Source: Lachnospiraceae bacterium (GTDB lineage Bacteria; Bacillota; Clostridia; Lachnospirales; Lachnospiraceae). Taken from it: 29,157 bases of DNA. A program made the translations under genes and the position numbers. The stretch covers positions 1 to 29,157 of the forward strand of contig VSOB01000042.1 in NCBI GenBank assembly GCA_009774625.1, written 5' to 3'. Below the pieces are notes generated by a model, which was given only the letters and a program-made list of their open reading frames with translations, searched no databases and was not told the DNA's origin. This document shows, piece by piece, positions 19,799 through 28,996 of the stretch; within the stretch, counting starts at the first letter, position 1, and the number at the start of each line of letters is the position of its first letter.

Positions 19799-20722
19799 TT
19801 ACTGCTTCAGCAGCGCTTTTGCCTCTGTCATGATTTCCTGTATCATCTCTGCGCAGGTCTGCTCTTTTTTTACCAGCCCTGCGATCTGTCCGGCCATCAG
19901 CGTGCCGTTCACTGTATCGCCTTCCACCACTGCCTTCCGTAGTGCGCCCAGCGTGAGTTTTTCCAGCTCCTCAAAAGGAGCCCCCTCTTTTTCCAGCTTC
20001 ACATATTCTCTTGTCATATTGTTGCGGATCTGACGTACCGGATGTCCGTGGCTTGTCCCGGTCACTTCCGAATCAATGTCTTTTGCACCGATGACTTTTT
20101 TCTTATAGTTCTCATGCACGATGGATTCCTTTGCCACTACAAAACGGGTTCCCATCTGTACCGCTTCCGCCCCCAGCATCATGGACGCCGCAAATCCTCT
20201 GCCATCACCGATTCCGCCTGCAGCAATCACAGGAATCTTTACCGCATCCACTACCTGAGGCACCAGCGTCATCGTAGTAGCCGAGCCGATATGCCCTCCG
20301 GATTCCATACCCTCAGCCACTACCGCATCCGCACCGGCCCGCTCCATCATCTTTGCCATCGCCACACTGGCAACCACAGGGATCACCTTCACACCGGCCT
20401 CTTTCCACATAGACATATACTTGCCCGGATTGCCGGCTCCAGTGGTGACCACTTTAACGCCCTCTTCCACGATAATCTGCGCAATGGCATCCGCTTCCGG
20501 ATTCATCAGCATCAGGTTCACACCGAACGGTTTGCCGGTCACTTCTTTTACTTTCCGGATCTGTTCTCTGATAAATTCAGCCGGAGCTCCGCCTGCACCG
20601 ATCAGGCCCAGCCCGCCTGCTTCGGATACAGCCGCCGCCAGATTATGCTCTGCCACCCAAGCCATACCGCCCTGAATAATGGGATATTCGATTCCCAGTA
20701 ACTCCGTTATTCTTGTTTTCAT
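19799..20722 (-). CDS. fabK: Enoyl-ACP reductase II (FabK), 307 aa
   Basis: This FMN-dependent enzyme reduces enoyl-ACP as the last step of each elongation cycle, replacing FabI. PIIQGGMAWVA, FGVNLMLMNP, VVTTGAGNPGKY, VAEGMESGGHIG, IPVIAAGGIGDGRG and GAEAVQMGTRFVVAKES are the FabK motifs. The length matches the family. Its ATG directly follows the stop of acpP (TAAATG) with only a weak ribosome site, so translation is probably coupled to acpP. Confidence 0.95.
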   Translation of the reverse strand: MKTRITELLGIEYPIIQGGMAWVAEHNLAAAVSEAGGLGLIGAGGAPAEFIREQIRKVKEVTGKPFGVNLMLMNPEADAIAQIIVEEGVKVVTTGAGNPGKYMSMWKEAGVKVIPVVASVAMAKMMERAGADAVVAEGMESGGHIGSATTMTLVPQVVDAVKIPVIAAGGIGDGRGFAASMMLGAEAVQMGTRFVVAKESIVHENYKKKVIGAKDIDSEVTGTSHGHPVRQIRNNMTREYVKLEKEGAPFEELEKLTLGALRKAVVEGDTVNGTLMAGQIAGLVKKEQTCAEMIQEIMTEAKALLKQ

Positions 20723-20956
20723 TTATGCTTCAACGCCCTTATTCTTCATATACTCAATGACAGCGCCCACTGTTGTGATCTGCTCCAGATCCTCGGAAGG
20801 AATTTCGATGCCGTATTCCTCTTCGAAAGCCATAACCAGCTCAAACAGATCCAGAGAATCCGCACCCAGATCATCCTTGAAGGAGGAATCTTCCGTAATC
20901 TCCACACCGTCCAAATTTAACTGTTCCTGAATGATTTCTTTTACTCTTTCCAGCAT
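20723..20956 (-). CDS. acpP: Acyl carrier protein (77 aa)
   Basis: This small acidic helical protein carries acyl chains on a 4'-phosphopantetheine arm attached to Ser34 in the GADSLDLFEL motif. Length is typical. It has a good AAAAGGAG seven bases before the ATG and is the first gene of the fab operon, directly after the regulated promoter. Confidence 0.98.
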   Translation of the reverse strand: MLERVKEIIQEQLNLDGVEITEDSSFKDDLGADSLDLFELVMAFEEEYGIEIPSEDLEQITTVGAVIEYMKNKGVEA

Positions 20957-20990
20957 AATTTTATCTCCTTTTATTTCTTTTTATTTTAAA

Positions 20991-21034
20991 TAGTTTGACA
21001 TTCAAAGTATATGTTGCATACCCGTATTTGTCAA
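20991..21034 (-). promoter_or_regulatory. fab operon promoter with overlapping FabT-like operator
   Basis: On the minus strand TTGACA (21029-21034), a 17-base spacer and TATACT (21006-21011) form a near-consensus sigma-A promoter, only eight bases after the rsmI stop. The palindrome ACTTTGAATGTCAAACT overlaps and follows the -10 (20991-21010), the position expected for repression by a FabT- or FapR-like regulator. Which regulator binds is not shown. Confidence 0.8.
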
Positions 21035-21042
21035 CTATTTTT

Positions 21043-21891
21043 TTACTGTTTTTCATCCAGCAAATACTGGTAGACATCCCGTTTGGATATCCCCCTCTGC
21101 AGAGCCACCAGCTTCATGGCTTCTTTCCCGGTGATTCCTTTTTCCTCACAGAGTTTCATATGCTCTGCAATCGTAATCTGCTGCCAGTCCCGGATGGCTT
21201 CTCTCTTTTTATCGGCCAGGCTCCTGCCTTCTATCACCAGCACATATTCTCCCCGCGGTGCCTCGTTTTCATAAAGGGTCAGCGCATCCTCCAGTGTGGT
21301 GGGGAGCACCGTTTCAAACTTCTTTGTCAGCTCCCTGCACAGTGTAACCCGCCGGTTTCCCAGCGCTTCCAGCAGTTCTCCCAGCGTACGGACCAGCCGG
21401 TGGGGCGCTTCATACAGAATCATGGTGCGGGATTCCTCCGAAAGCTCCTGCAGGATCTCCCGCTTCTCCTTTTTGTCTGAAGGAAGAAACCCTTCAAAGC
21501 AAAATCTGCGGGCAGGCAGGCCGGAAAGGGTCAGCGCCGTGATACAGGCCGATGCGCCCGGCAGAGAGGTGACACGAATCCCCTGTTCCAGACATTTCTG
21601 TACCAGCACTTCACCCGGATCGGAAATTCCCGGTGTGCCCGCATCCGTAATCAGCGCCACTGTCCCGCCTTCCTGCATATACGTAACTAAATATTCCGCT
21701 TTTTCTGTTTTATTATACTCATGGTAGCTCGTCATCGGTGTGCGGATTCCAAAATGGTTCAGCAGTTTGATACTGTTTCTTGTATCCTCTGCCGCAATCA
21801 GATCCGCTTCCTGCAGCGCCCCGATCACTCTGGGTGTCATGTCCTGCAGATTCCCGATAGGCGTCGCACACAGCATTAATTTCCCATTCAT
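21043..21891 (-). CDS. rsmI: 16S rRNA (cytidine1402-2'-O)-methyltransferase RsmI (282 aa)
   Basis: The enzyme methylates the ribose of C1402 in 16S rRNA using SAM. MLCATPIGNLQDMTPR at the start, AAEDTRNSIKLLNHFGI, HEYN, ALITDAGTPGISDPG and LPGASACITAL are the family motifs. The start at 21891 (MNGKLM) lies one base after the stop of the preceding methyltransferase; an in-frame ATG at 21912 inside that gene is an alternative. There is no terminator between it and the fab promoter, so readthrough into acpP is possible. Confidence 0.95.
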   Translation of the reverse strand: MNGKLMLCATPIGNLQDMTPRVIGALQEADLIAAEDTRNSIKLLNHFGIRTPMTSYHEYNKTEKAEYLVTYMQEGGTVALITDAGTPGISDPGEVLVQKCLEQGIRVTSLPGASACITALTLSGLPARRFCFEGFLPSDKKEKREILQELSEESRTMILYEAPHRLVRTLGELLEALGNRRVTLCRELTKKFETVLPTTLEDALTLYENEAPRGEYVLVIEGRSLADKKREAIRDWQQITIAEHMKLCEEKGITGKEAMKLVALQRGISKRDVYQYLLDEKQ

Positions 21892-21892
21892 C

Positions 21893-22630
21893 TCAATATC
21901 CGTATACCTCATAGATCTCCGGCATGTACACCCCCGGCTTGCGGTAAACGATCAGCGGCGGTTCCACCCGCAGATGGGAATTGCCGCCTCTGCTGGCTTC
22001 CAGCAGCACCATATTAGGCTCCTGATCCACGAAGGGATATACCAGCCGCATCCGTTTCGGCTCCAGCTTATATGACAGCAGGGTATTCATGATCTCCGCC
22101 AGCCTGAAAGGTCTGTGCACCAGATAAAACTTACCGCCCGGCCGCAGCAGCTTTGCCGTTTCCCTTGCCACATCCTCAAAAGTACATAAAATCTCATGTC
22201 TCGCAATGGCTCTTGGCATATCCTGACTGGTCAGGCCATGTTTGCCGGGCATATAGGGAGGATTGCAGGTAACTGCGTCAAAGGAGGCGGCGCCAAACAG
22301 TCCGGATGCCTCTCTGATGTCTCCCTCTGTCATAAAAACCCTCTCCTGTAGGCCATTCAGAGCAATGCTTCTTTTGGCCATATCTACATTTTCCGGCTGA
22401 ATCTCCAGTCCGGCCAGATACGCCGCCTCTGTTTTGGCTGCCAGTAAAATCGGTATGATACCGTTTCCGCTTCCCAGATCCAATGCCCGCTCTCCCGGCT
22501 TTATCTTCGCAAACCCCGACAGAAGTACCGCATCCATCCCAAAACAGAAGCGACCGGGATCCTGGATGATCTGAAAATGGTTTCTCTGTAAATCATCCAG
22601 GCGTTCTCCGGGGTTTAGCTTAATTGTCAT
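21893..22630 (-). CDS. tRNA1(Val) (adenine37-N6)-methyltransferase-like protein (245 aa)
   Basis: It is a SAM-dependent N6-adenine methyltransferase with DLGSGNGIIP (51-60) as SAM motif I and NPPY (123-126, CNPPYMPG) as the catalytic motif. The N-terminal DDLQRNHFQIIQDPGRFCFGMDAVLL is characteristic of the TrmN6/YfiC (YabB) family. The ATG at 22630 overlaps the end of the upstream gene by 11 bases. It sits between ricT and rsmI, as yabB does near rsmI in Bacillus. Confidence 0.9.
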   Translation of the reverse strand: MTIKLNPGERLDDLQRNHFQIIQDPGRFCFGMDAVLLSGFAKIKPGERALDLGSGNGIIPILLAAKTEAAYLAGLEIQPENVDMAKRSIALNGLQERVFMTEGDIREASGLFGAASFDAVTCNPPYMPGKHGLTSQDMPRAIARHEILCTFEDVARETAKLLRPGGKFYLVHRPFRLAEIMNTLLSYKLEPKRMRLVYPFVDQEPNMVLLEASRGGNSHLRVEPPLIVYRKPGVYMPEIYEVYGY

Positions 22631-23528
22631 TTAATTTGGACTTTCCTTCCTTTTTCTCCAGCTTTTCCAGAGCCTTCAGCTCTTCATCCACCTCTACCCG
22701 GTCCCGTTTGCCATGCCTTCTTTTAAACCGCAGCCTGTCCACCTTGTATTCATGGATTTCCTTTTCATCCTCTACCGTCACCACCACTTTGACAAGCTGG
22801 CGCAGCACATTTACGCCGGATACCTCGCCTTTCAGACCGTCATCAGTCGTTACAAAATCTCCGATGTTAGGCAGTTTCCGGTTCAGTTCTTCATAGGTTT
22901 CTTCTTCATGTTTCAGACAGCACATCAGTCTGCCGCATACCCCTGATATTTTAGTGGGATTCAGGGACAGATTCTGCTCCTTGGCCATTTTAATGGAAAC
23001 CGGTACAAACTCAGACAGATGCGCATGACAGCAAAGTACTCTGCCGCAGATTCCCATACCGCCGATGATTTTTGTCTCATCCCTCACACCGATCTGACGC
23101 AGCTCAATCCTGGTTTTAAATACCGAAGCCAGATCCTTTACCAGCTCACGGAAATCAATCCGCCCGTCCGCTGTAAAGTAAAACAGCACCTTATTATTAT
23201 CAAATGTATACTCTGCGTCGATCAGCTTCATTTCCAGCTTATGTTTCTTGATTTTTTCCAGGCAAATCTGGAAGGCTTCCTTCTCTTTTCTCTTGTTCGT
23301 CTGTTCCTGTTCCTCGTCCCGCGGTGATGCCACTCTGAGCACCGGCTTCAGCGGCTGGACTACCTTATCATCCTCCACCTCTTTGATTTCACTGACTACG
23401 GTTCCAAATTCCACTCCTCTTGCGGTTTCCACAATCACGTGATCGCCCTTTCCCACCCGGAACTTTACCGGATCAAAATAATATATCTTCCCCGCCGTGC
23501 GGAACCTTACACCTATTACTTTTGTCAT
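22620..23528 (-). CDS. ricT: PSP1-domain protein RicT (YaaT), 302 aa
   Basis: In Bacillus this protein forms the Y-complex with RicA and RicF, helping RNase Y in mRNA maturation and influencing sporulation and competence. The PSP1 domain covers about residues 60-230, with conserved Cys motifs CGRVLCCHAHLSEF and CGRLMCCLKHEEETYEEL, which in the complex bind Fe-S clusters. The tail (about 250-302) is Lys/Glu-rich. Its place directly after holB matches Bacillus (holB-yaaT-yabA-yabB). Confidence 0.93.
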   Translation of the reverse strand: MTKVIGVRFRTAGKIYYFDPVKFRVGKGDHVIVETARGVEFGTVVSEIKEVEDDKVVQPLKPVLRVASPRDEEQEQTNKRKEKEAFQICLEKIKKHKLEMKLIDAEYTFDNNKVLFYFTADGRIDFRELVKDLASVFKTRIELRQIGVRDETKIIGGMGICGRVLCCHAHLSEFVPVSIKMAKEQNLSLNPTKISGVCGRLMCCLKHEEETYEELNRKLPNIGDFVTTDDGLKGEVSGVNVLRQLVKVVVTVEDEKEIHEYKVDRLRFKRRHGKRDRVEVDEELKALEKLEKKEGKSKLNDN

Positions 23529-23568
23529 ATTCTATCTACCTCATACCGGCAGCAAACTTACTCTGCCT

Positions 23569-24558
23569 TTAATTTTCCCGGATCGTCATCAGCAAAAGCT
23601 CCATTGTCAGGTCAAAATTCACATTTGCCCGCAGACGGCTCTTCGCATTTTCCAATGCCTTCAAAATCGTTTCGATTCCTTCATAATCACTTTTCCCTGC
23701 CGCTTTTTTAATATACTGGATTTCTTCTTTGAAAATCAGATGGTTCACATCCTTTGTGGCTTTAAACAACAGCACATCCCGGTACCAGATGGCAATAATA
23801 TCCAGATAATCACTGATTTCCAGCTTATATTCGGTGATCTTCTTAATGGCTGCCACGATTTCATGCAGTTCCATTTCACCGATATATTTCATCAGCATCA
23901 CAGCATCTTCTCTGATATTTTCAAATTCTTCGCTGCCTGCCAGAAGCCGTGCCCGCCCTATGTTGCCTCTGGCAAACGCCGCACAGAGATCGGCTTTATA
24001 ATCGGGTACCTGCATACTCTCCATCAGATACCGCTTCATGCTGCCGTCATCCACCGGCTTCATATGCAAAAGCACACAGCGGCTCTGGATCGTGGGAAGC
24101 AGTGCGCTGGGCTGATCGGTCAGAATCATAATCACACCATATTCCGGCGGCTCTTCCAGCGTTTTAAGCAGGGCATTCTGCGCCGCTGTCGTCATCTTTT
24201 CCCCTTCTCCGATAATATATATTTTATAGGGGCTGCTGTATGGTTTGATCCCCATATCGCTGTTGATCTGCCTCCTGATATCTTCCACACCGATGGTATT
24301 CGGTTTTTCGTGTGTGACGCGAATAATATCCGGATGGTTTTTAGACAACGCCTGTCTGCAGGAATGACACTCCTGGCACGGCTCCGTCTGACCGGCTTCA
24401 CATTGCAGCGCCATCGCAAACACACCGGCAATAAATTCCTTTCCGGCATGCTTCTCCCCATCTATGATATAGGCATGACTTACCTTATCTGTCCTGATTG
24501 CGTTCTGCAGATGTTCTTTCAACTGTTCCTGTCCGATGATATCTGTAAATTTTGCCAC
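23569..24558 (-). CDS. holB: DNA polymerase III delta-prime subunit (HolB), 329 aa
   Basis: It is part of the clamp loader. The GTG start at 24558 has GGAAAGGAAA upstream. The AAA+ domain begins IIGQEQLKEHLQNAI, with HAYIIDGEKHAGKEF (28-42) at the P-loop position and zinc Cys53, Cys61, Cys64 and Cys67 (CQECHSC). LLKTLEEPPEYGVIMILTD and LLPTIQSRC with the SRC sensor are present. Neighbours ricT and yaaR are the usual ones in Firmicutes. Confidence 0.94.
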   Translation of the reverse strand: MAKFTDIIGQEQLKEHLQNAIRTDKVSHAYIIDGEKHAGKEFIAGVFAMALQCEAGQTEPCQECHSCRQALSKNHPDIIRVTHEKPNTIGVEDIRRQINSDMGIKPYSSPYKIYIIGEGEKMTTAAQNALLKTLEEPPEYGVIMILTDQPSALLPTIQSRCVLLHMKPVDDGSMKRYLMESMQVPDYKADLCAAFARGNIGRARLLAGSEEFENIREDAVMLMKYIGEMELHEIVAAIKKITEYKLEISDYLDIIAIWYRDVLLFKATKDVNHLIFKEEIQYIKKAAGKSDYEGIETILKALENAKSRLRANVNFDLTMELLLMTIREN

Positions 24559-24580
24559 GTACGTTTCCTTTCCGCTGCTC

Positions 24581-25021
24581 CTATGTAAAAATATCCAATA
24601 GCAGACCCCTGATTTCCCCTATTTTCCCCAGAATCGATATATGATCCTTCTCGTCCTTTACAAGCTCCTGCGCCAGTTCGTCCAGAGTTTCATCCACCAG
24701 CCGTATGATGCCATACACCCGGTGCCTGCCCCGTCTGTCCAGAAAATTTTCTCTGGAAAAAGAATGGGAACGGCTTACGATCTCATTCATAAACTCCTTT
24801 ATCATACTCCGATAACGCTTCATATCCCTCACATCCATGCGTTTGGCAATCTTATTGCCCTGCATGGTGATCTCCTGCATCATCGTATTGAGCCGCTCCT
24901 GCAGACCGGCTTCCTCGATATGGCTGGCCAGCGTAAATTTAAAACTGCCATCGCTTTCCTGCGCCTGCTGCTCCTGCTCTACCGGCATCGGTGCAGAGAG
25001 CGGATTGATTTTCATATCCAT
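24581..25021 (-). CDS. YaaR family protein (DUF327), 146 aa
   Basis: The protein matches DUF327 in length and in the central segment (LQERLNTMMQEITMQGNKIAKRMDVRDMKRYRSMIKEFM), followed by LVDETLDELAQELVKDEKD and a hydrophobic end (GEIRGLLLDIFT). It is predicted all-helical and cytoplasmic. In Bacillus yaaR lies between tmk and holB; here a guanylate-kinase-like gene takes the tmk place. Function unknown. GGAGG lies seven bases before the ATG at 25021. Confidence 0.88.
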   Translation of the reverse strand: MDMKINPLSAPMPVEQEQQAQESDGSFKFTLASHIEEAGLQERLNTMMQEITMQGNKIAKRMDVRDMKRYRSMIKEFMNEIVSRSHSFSRENFLDRRGRHRVYGIIRLVDETLDELAQELVKDEKDHISILGKIGEIRGLLLDIFT

Positions 25022-25025
25022 ACGG

Positions 25026-25613
25026 CTACCTCCAGTTCTCTATGTAACGCTGGATCTCCAAAAGACACTGTTCCAGATTATCATTATAAAAACGCTTTTC
25101 CACCCCTGCCTCCGCCAGCTTTTCCTGGGCAAAATCCGCCTCATCTGCCAGATAACGCCGGCAAAGCTCCCGGAAACATGGCGGTGTCTGCAGCTTTTCC
25201 CGATCCAGCGCCCGCTGCAGCCTCACTCCGTCGTCCAGCTCGATCAGCAGCGGGATCAGTCTGTCCCTGCCAAAATATCTGCGCATTTCCTTATAAGATT
25301 CCAGTGTGCCGATGACCAGATAGTCATAATGCTCCAGATCAATCTGGTCATCCCTCACCGTAAAATAATGCCATATACCATGAACCGTATGATAAGAACG
25401 CCGCTCTATAATCCGGCCTTCTGCTTCCAGTTCTCTCATCCGGGCCTCATCCACAAAAAAGTATTCCGCACCGTCCTGCTCTCCCTCTCTGGCAGGACGG
25501 GTGGTATACATAACAAGCGTCCGCAGTGTGTTGTCCTCACTTGCCAGAAGCCTTTTATAGATGGTATCCTTTCCTGTGGAACTCTTTCCCATAATATAAA
25601 AAATTTTACCCAT
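25026..25613 (-). CDS. Guanylate-kinase-like nucleotide kinase (195 aa)
   Basis: The P-loop GKSSTGKDT (9-17), followed by MYTTRPAREGEQDGAEYFFVDE, matches the GMP-binding start of guanylate kinase (S/T-T-R-x-x-R-x-G-E-x-x-G-x-x-Y-x-F). The later part diverges from classic Gmk: GTLESYKEMRRYFG replaces the usual region, and the C-terminal half (CFRELCRRYLADEADF, FYNDNLEQCLLEIQRYI) is unusual. Phosphorylation of GMP or a related nucleotide is likely but the true gmk of the cell may be elsewhere. It lies four bases before yaaR. Confidence 0.8.
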   Translation of the reverse strand: MGKIFYIMGKSSTGKDTIYKRLLASEDNTLRTLVMYTTRPAREGEQDGAEYFFVDEARMRELEAEGRIIERRSYHTVHGIWHYFTVRDDQIDLEHYDYLVIGTLESYKEMRRYFGRDRLIPLLIELDDGVRLQRALDREKLQTPPCFRELCRRYLADEADFAQEKLAEAGVEKRFYNDNLEQCLLEIQRYIENWR

Positions 25614-25622
25614 CCTGTTTCT

Positions 25623-27035
25623 CTAAACTTCCAGCACCTGTATCATATTGGTGCTGCCGGATACTCCCAGAGGAACACCCGCCGTCAGCACTACCTTTCC
25701 TTTATTATGAATGAGTTCTTTTGTTTTCGCAACATGAATTGCTTCGTCAAACAAATCTTTTGTATTCTCTTCCTTGCTCATCAGTACCGGTGTCACACCC
25801 CACAGAAGCGCCATCTGCCTGCATACCCTGGGATTCACACTGCATCCGATGATCTGACTGCCGGGCTTGTAACGGGAAATCATGCCCGCTGTAAAGCCTG
25901 ACATGGTAACCGTAATAATAGCCTCCGCATGCAGATGCATGGCGGTGGTACAGGTGGCATAGGAAATGGCCGTTGTCACATCCTGCAAATCTCTGGCTGT
26001 ATCTCTCAGCATCCTGCCATTATAATCAATATCCTGTTCTGTCCGCTCAGCGATTTTGGCCATTGTCTCCACAGCTTCCACAGGATACTTTCCGGCTGCA
26101 CTCTCTCCGGACAGCATAATCGCAGTCGTCCCGTCATAGATTGCATTGGCCACATCATTGGTTTCCGCTCTGGTGGGCCGGGGATTATGAATCATGGATT
26201 CCAGCATCTGTGTGGCAGTGATCACATGCTTGCCTGCTGCCACAGCCATCTTAATCATCTTCTTCTGGATCACTGGCACTTCCTCCAGCGGCAGCTCCAC
26301 TCCCATATCTCCCCTTGCCACCATAATGCCGTCGGACACTGACAGAATCTCTTCCAGATTCCGGATGCCCTGCATACTTTCTATCTTGGCAATGATCTTC
26401 ATGGGACTTTTGTTTGCATCCAGAATTTCCTTCAGACTGATTATATCTTCCTTCGACCTGACAAAGGAAGCCGCAATGAAATCAAATCCCATCTGTATGC
26501 CAAACAGGATATCTTCCCTGTCCACGTCACTGATATAAGGCATGGACAGCTCTGCATCCGGTACATTGATTCCTTTGTGATTGGAAACCACGCCTCCGTT
26601 TTTTACAATACAGAAGATTTCTTCGCCTTTGATTTCCCGTACTTCCATTTCGATTTTGCCGTCATCAATCAAAACCCGCGTACCCGCTTTTATATCCTGC
26701 TTCAGGTTCCGGTAAGTGATGGAAGCCCTATTCTGATTGCCCAGGATTTCCTCTGTAGTCAGTATAAATTCCTGACCGCTTACCAGCTCTGCCCGTCCCC
26801 CTTCAAAATCCCGCAGACGGATCTCCGGCCCTTTCGTATCCAGCATAGTCGCTACGGAAAGTCCCAGCTCTCCGCTCACCTTAACCACCCTGCCAAATTT
26901 TATTTTATGCTCCTCATGTGTCCCATGAGAAAAATTAAATCTTGCCACGTTCATGCCGGCTTTCATCAGATCCCGCAGCTTTTCCTCGCTTTCACTGGCA
27001 GGTCCTATCGTACAGACAATTTTTGTTTTACGCAT
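25623..27035 (-). CDS. pyk: Pyruvate kinase (470 aa)
   Basis: It converts phosphoenolpyruvate and ADP to pyruvate and ATP. MRKTKIVCTIGPASES, ARFNFSHGTHEEH, the catalytic segment IIAKIESMQGIRNLEEI, GDMGVELPLEEVP and ATQMLESMIHNPRPTRAE with SGESAAGKYPVE are all present. The length is that of the core enzyme without the extra C-terminal PEP-utilising-like domain found in Bacillus Pyk. Its ATG overlaps the end of the decarboxylase gene by eight bases, with GGGAG upstream. Confidence 0.97.
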   Translation of the reverse strand: MRKTKIVCTIGPASESEEKLRDLMKAGMNVARFNFSHGTHEEHKIKFGRVVKVSGELGLSVATMLDTKGPEIRLRDFEGGRAELVSGQEFILTTEEILGNQNRASITYRNLKQDIKAGTRVLIDDGKIEMEVREIKGEEIFCIVKNGGVVSNHKGINVPDAELSMPYISDVDREDILFGIQMGFDFIAASFVRSKEDIISLKEILDANKSPMKIIAKIESMQGIRNLEEILSVSDGIMVARGDMGVELPLEEVPVIQKKMIKMAVAAGKHVITATQMLESMIHNPRPTRAETNDVANAIYDGTTAIMLSGESAAGKYPVEAVETMAKIAERTEQDIDYNGRMLRDTARDLQDVTTAISYATCTTAMHLHAEAIITVTMSGFTAGMISRYKPGSQIIGCSVNPRVCRQMALLWGVTPVLMSKEENTKDLFDEAIHVAKTKELIHNKGKVVLTAGVPLGVSGSTNMIQVLEV

Positions 27036-28470
27036 ATTGCTCCCTTCCGATTACGCATACCTTTCGATTATGCTCTCTCATTCCTTCTATTGTAAAGCCC
27101 TGCTCCCTGTAGGTGAGCAAAAGCCTGATCACACCATCGGTAAAATATTCTCCCGGTACAATCAGCGGTATGCCCGGAGGATAAATATGGATAAATTCCG
27201 CTGCAATCCTTCCGCTGCATGCTTCCAGCAAAACCGTCTCCTGTTCTTTTTCCATTGCCCCGGCAATGGTCATGGCCGCCATAGCAGGCTCTGGCATACC
27301 GCCGCCGTCCCCGTCTCTTCCACCGTCTGCCGCTGACTCTTTCGGCAACTCCCTGTCGATTTTTTCCAGCGCGTCTGCCAGACGCAGGAACCCTTCTTCT
27401 CTGTCCATCACCGTCATAATAGCCGTCACATAAGTCTGGCCTGCCATTTCCATCTGCAGGCCATAGTCATGCAGCAGCCTGTGATACAGTGTCCTGCCTG
27501 TGAGCCAGGTGCTGCCTGTGCAGATCACCTTTTTACATGGATCAAACGCAAATATCCCATATGCCTCTGCTTCCCTGCCGGAAAAAACCTGCAGATGCCG
27601 CAGATGTTCCATTCTTTGCTCATAAATCCGGTTCCATCCGAAAAACTGCTGGCACAAAGTCCCGCCCTGCTCCTCCAATACGGAAATACACTGCTCGATT
27701 CCGGCTAATAATATATAGGATGGGCTGCTTGTCTGATAAATCGCTAAAAAGCGCCGCAGCCGTTCCCGGCTGATCCGTTCTCCCTGTACATGAAGCAGCG
27801 CTGTCTGCGTCAGTGCCGGCAATGTTTTGTGAATGCTGTGAATCACCAGATCTGCTCCCAGTTCCACCGCACTCTTCGGAAACCTTTTATCCAGCCCGAA
27901 ATGTGCGCCATGCGCTTCATCCACGATCAACGGAATCCCCTGTCTGTGAGCCTCTTCTGCAATGGCTTTCACATCCGATACCACGCCGTCATAAGTGGGA
28001 GATGTCACAAACACCGCTTTGATTTCCGGATTGGCTGCCAGCTTCGCCCGGACCGATTCAGGAGAAATCCCCCCGCACAGTCCATATTTTTCCAAAATTT
28101 CAGGATAAATATACTCTGTTTTGCACCCATTTAAATATGCCGCATGAAATACTGACTTATGGCAGCTGCGTGCCATCAGCATTGTCTCTCCCCGCCTGAC
28201 CACAGCAGAGACGGCACTTAAAATACCGCCCGTGCTTCCGTTTACCAGCAGATAAGTTTCTGCACCAAACATCCTGCCTGCCCGGTTCATGATCTCTTTC
28301 AAAATCCCTTCCGGCTTATGCAGGTTGTCAAACCCCTCTATTTCTGTGATATCAATTCCATAATATGATTCCATCAAAAATCCGGTCATATTCCTCTTAT
28401 GTCCCGGCATATGACAAGGATATGGGCCGGATAACTGATTTTGTTTTAATTTCTCATACAAATGCTCCAA
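27028..28470 (-). CDS. Orn/Lys/Arg decarboxylase-type PLP enzyme (YaaO/SpeA-like), about 480 aa
   Basis: This fold-type I PLP enzyme resembles Firmicutes YaaO/SpeA decarboxylases, which act on arginine, lysine or ornithine. Counting from the TTG at 28470, HMPGHKRN lies at 20-27, DITEIEGFDNLHKPEG at 40-55, VDEAHGAHFG at 183-192 and the PLP lysine is Lys215 in SIHKTLPALTQT. The start is inferred: no ATG fits, the frame upstream overlaps the HD gene, and TTG follows the HD stop by one base with AGGAGG 16 bases upstream, which is a wide spacing. Substrate cannot be decided from sequence alone. Confidence 0.87.
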   Translation of the reverse strand: MEHLYEKLKQNQLSGPYPCHMPGHKRNMTGFLMESYYGIDITEIEGFDNLHKPEGILKEIMNRAGRMFGAETYLLVNGSTGGILSAVSAVVRRGETMLMARSCHKSVFHAAYLNGCKTEYIYPEILEKYGLCGGISPESVRAKLAANPEIKAVFVTSPTYDGVVSDVKAIAEEAHRQGIPLIVDEAHGAHFGLDKRFPKSAVELGADLVIHSIHKTLPALTQTALLHVQGERISRERLRRFLAIYQTSSPSYILLAGIEQCISVLEEQGGTLCQQFFGWNRIYEQRMEHLRHLQVFSGREAEAYGIFAFDPCKKVICTGSTWLTGRTLYHRLLHDYGLQMEMAGQTYVTAIMTVMDREEGFLRLADALEKIDRELPKESAADGGRDGDGGGMPEPAMAAMTIAGAMEKEQETVLLEACSGRIAAEFIHIYPPGIPLIVPGEYFTDGVIRLLLTYREQGFTIEGMREHNRKVCVIGREQYA

Positions 28471-28471
28471 T

Positions 28472-28954
28472 TTATCTGTTTTGATGCCTCCTGCAGTTCT
28501 TTCTGTGAAGCCGTATCGTTTCCATAAGAGAACAATATTTATCTGCCATAGAGACAATCCAGGCCTCTCTGCATGTAGGCGGAACCACTGTAAGAGGCCA
28601 CATATGCTTTTTGATAATATCCCTTTCTTTTTCAGACAGGGTAAATTCATGCTCTGCATTTCTCAGTGCAATGCCCGGATGGTGAATCCCATGCAGCCTG
28701 AAAATATTGCCATGCTCCTTATCATGCCAGTCGTACAGGAAAAAATCATGCAGAAGCGCTCCCCGCACCAACGCCCTGCGGTCACAATGAATCCCCAGCA
28801 TTTCACTGAACATCACACTGTGCCTCGCTACGCTGATGGTATGCTGCCTGACTGACATATTACCATGCTGAATGTCGTTTTTTGTACTTTTATGATGTTT
28901 TGAAAGCAGGATATCCATGCCATCCTTTTTGATGGCGTCATCCACTCTGCTCAT
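28472..28954 (-). CDS. HD-domain hydrolase (160 aa)
   Basis: The metal-binding HD signature is visible: SVARHSVMF (His45), GALLHDFFLYDWH (His69-Asp70), and further His in HGIHHPG and KKHMWPL. Small HD proteins of this type are predicted metal-dependent phosphohydrolases acting on nucleotides or related compounds; in Clostridia such a gene is common near yaaO-type genes. It starts at 28954 behind GGGGAGAA and its stop is one base before the TTG start of the decarboxylase. Confidence 0.88.
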   Translation of the reverse strand: MSRVDDAIKKDGMDILLSKHHKSTKNDIQHGNMSVRQHTISVARHSVMFSEMLGIHCDRRALVRGALLHDFFLYDWHDKEHGNIFRLHGIHHPGIALRNAEHEFTLSEKERDIIKKHMWPLTVVPPTCREAWIVSMADKYCSLMETIRLHRKNCRRHQNR

Positions 28955-28996
28955 TTCTCACTGTTCTCCCCTCTGATCAAAATTGTTCCGTTCCTG

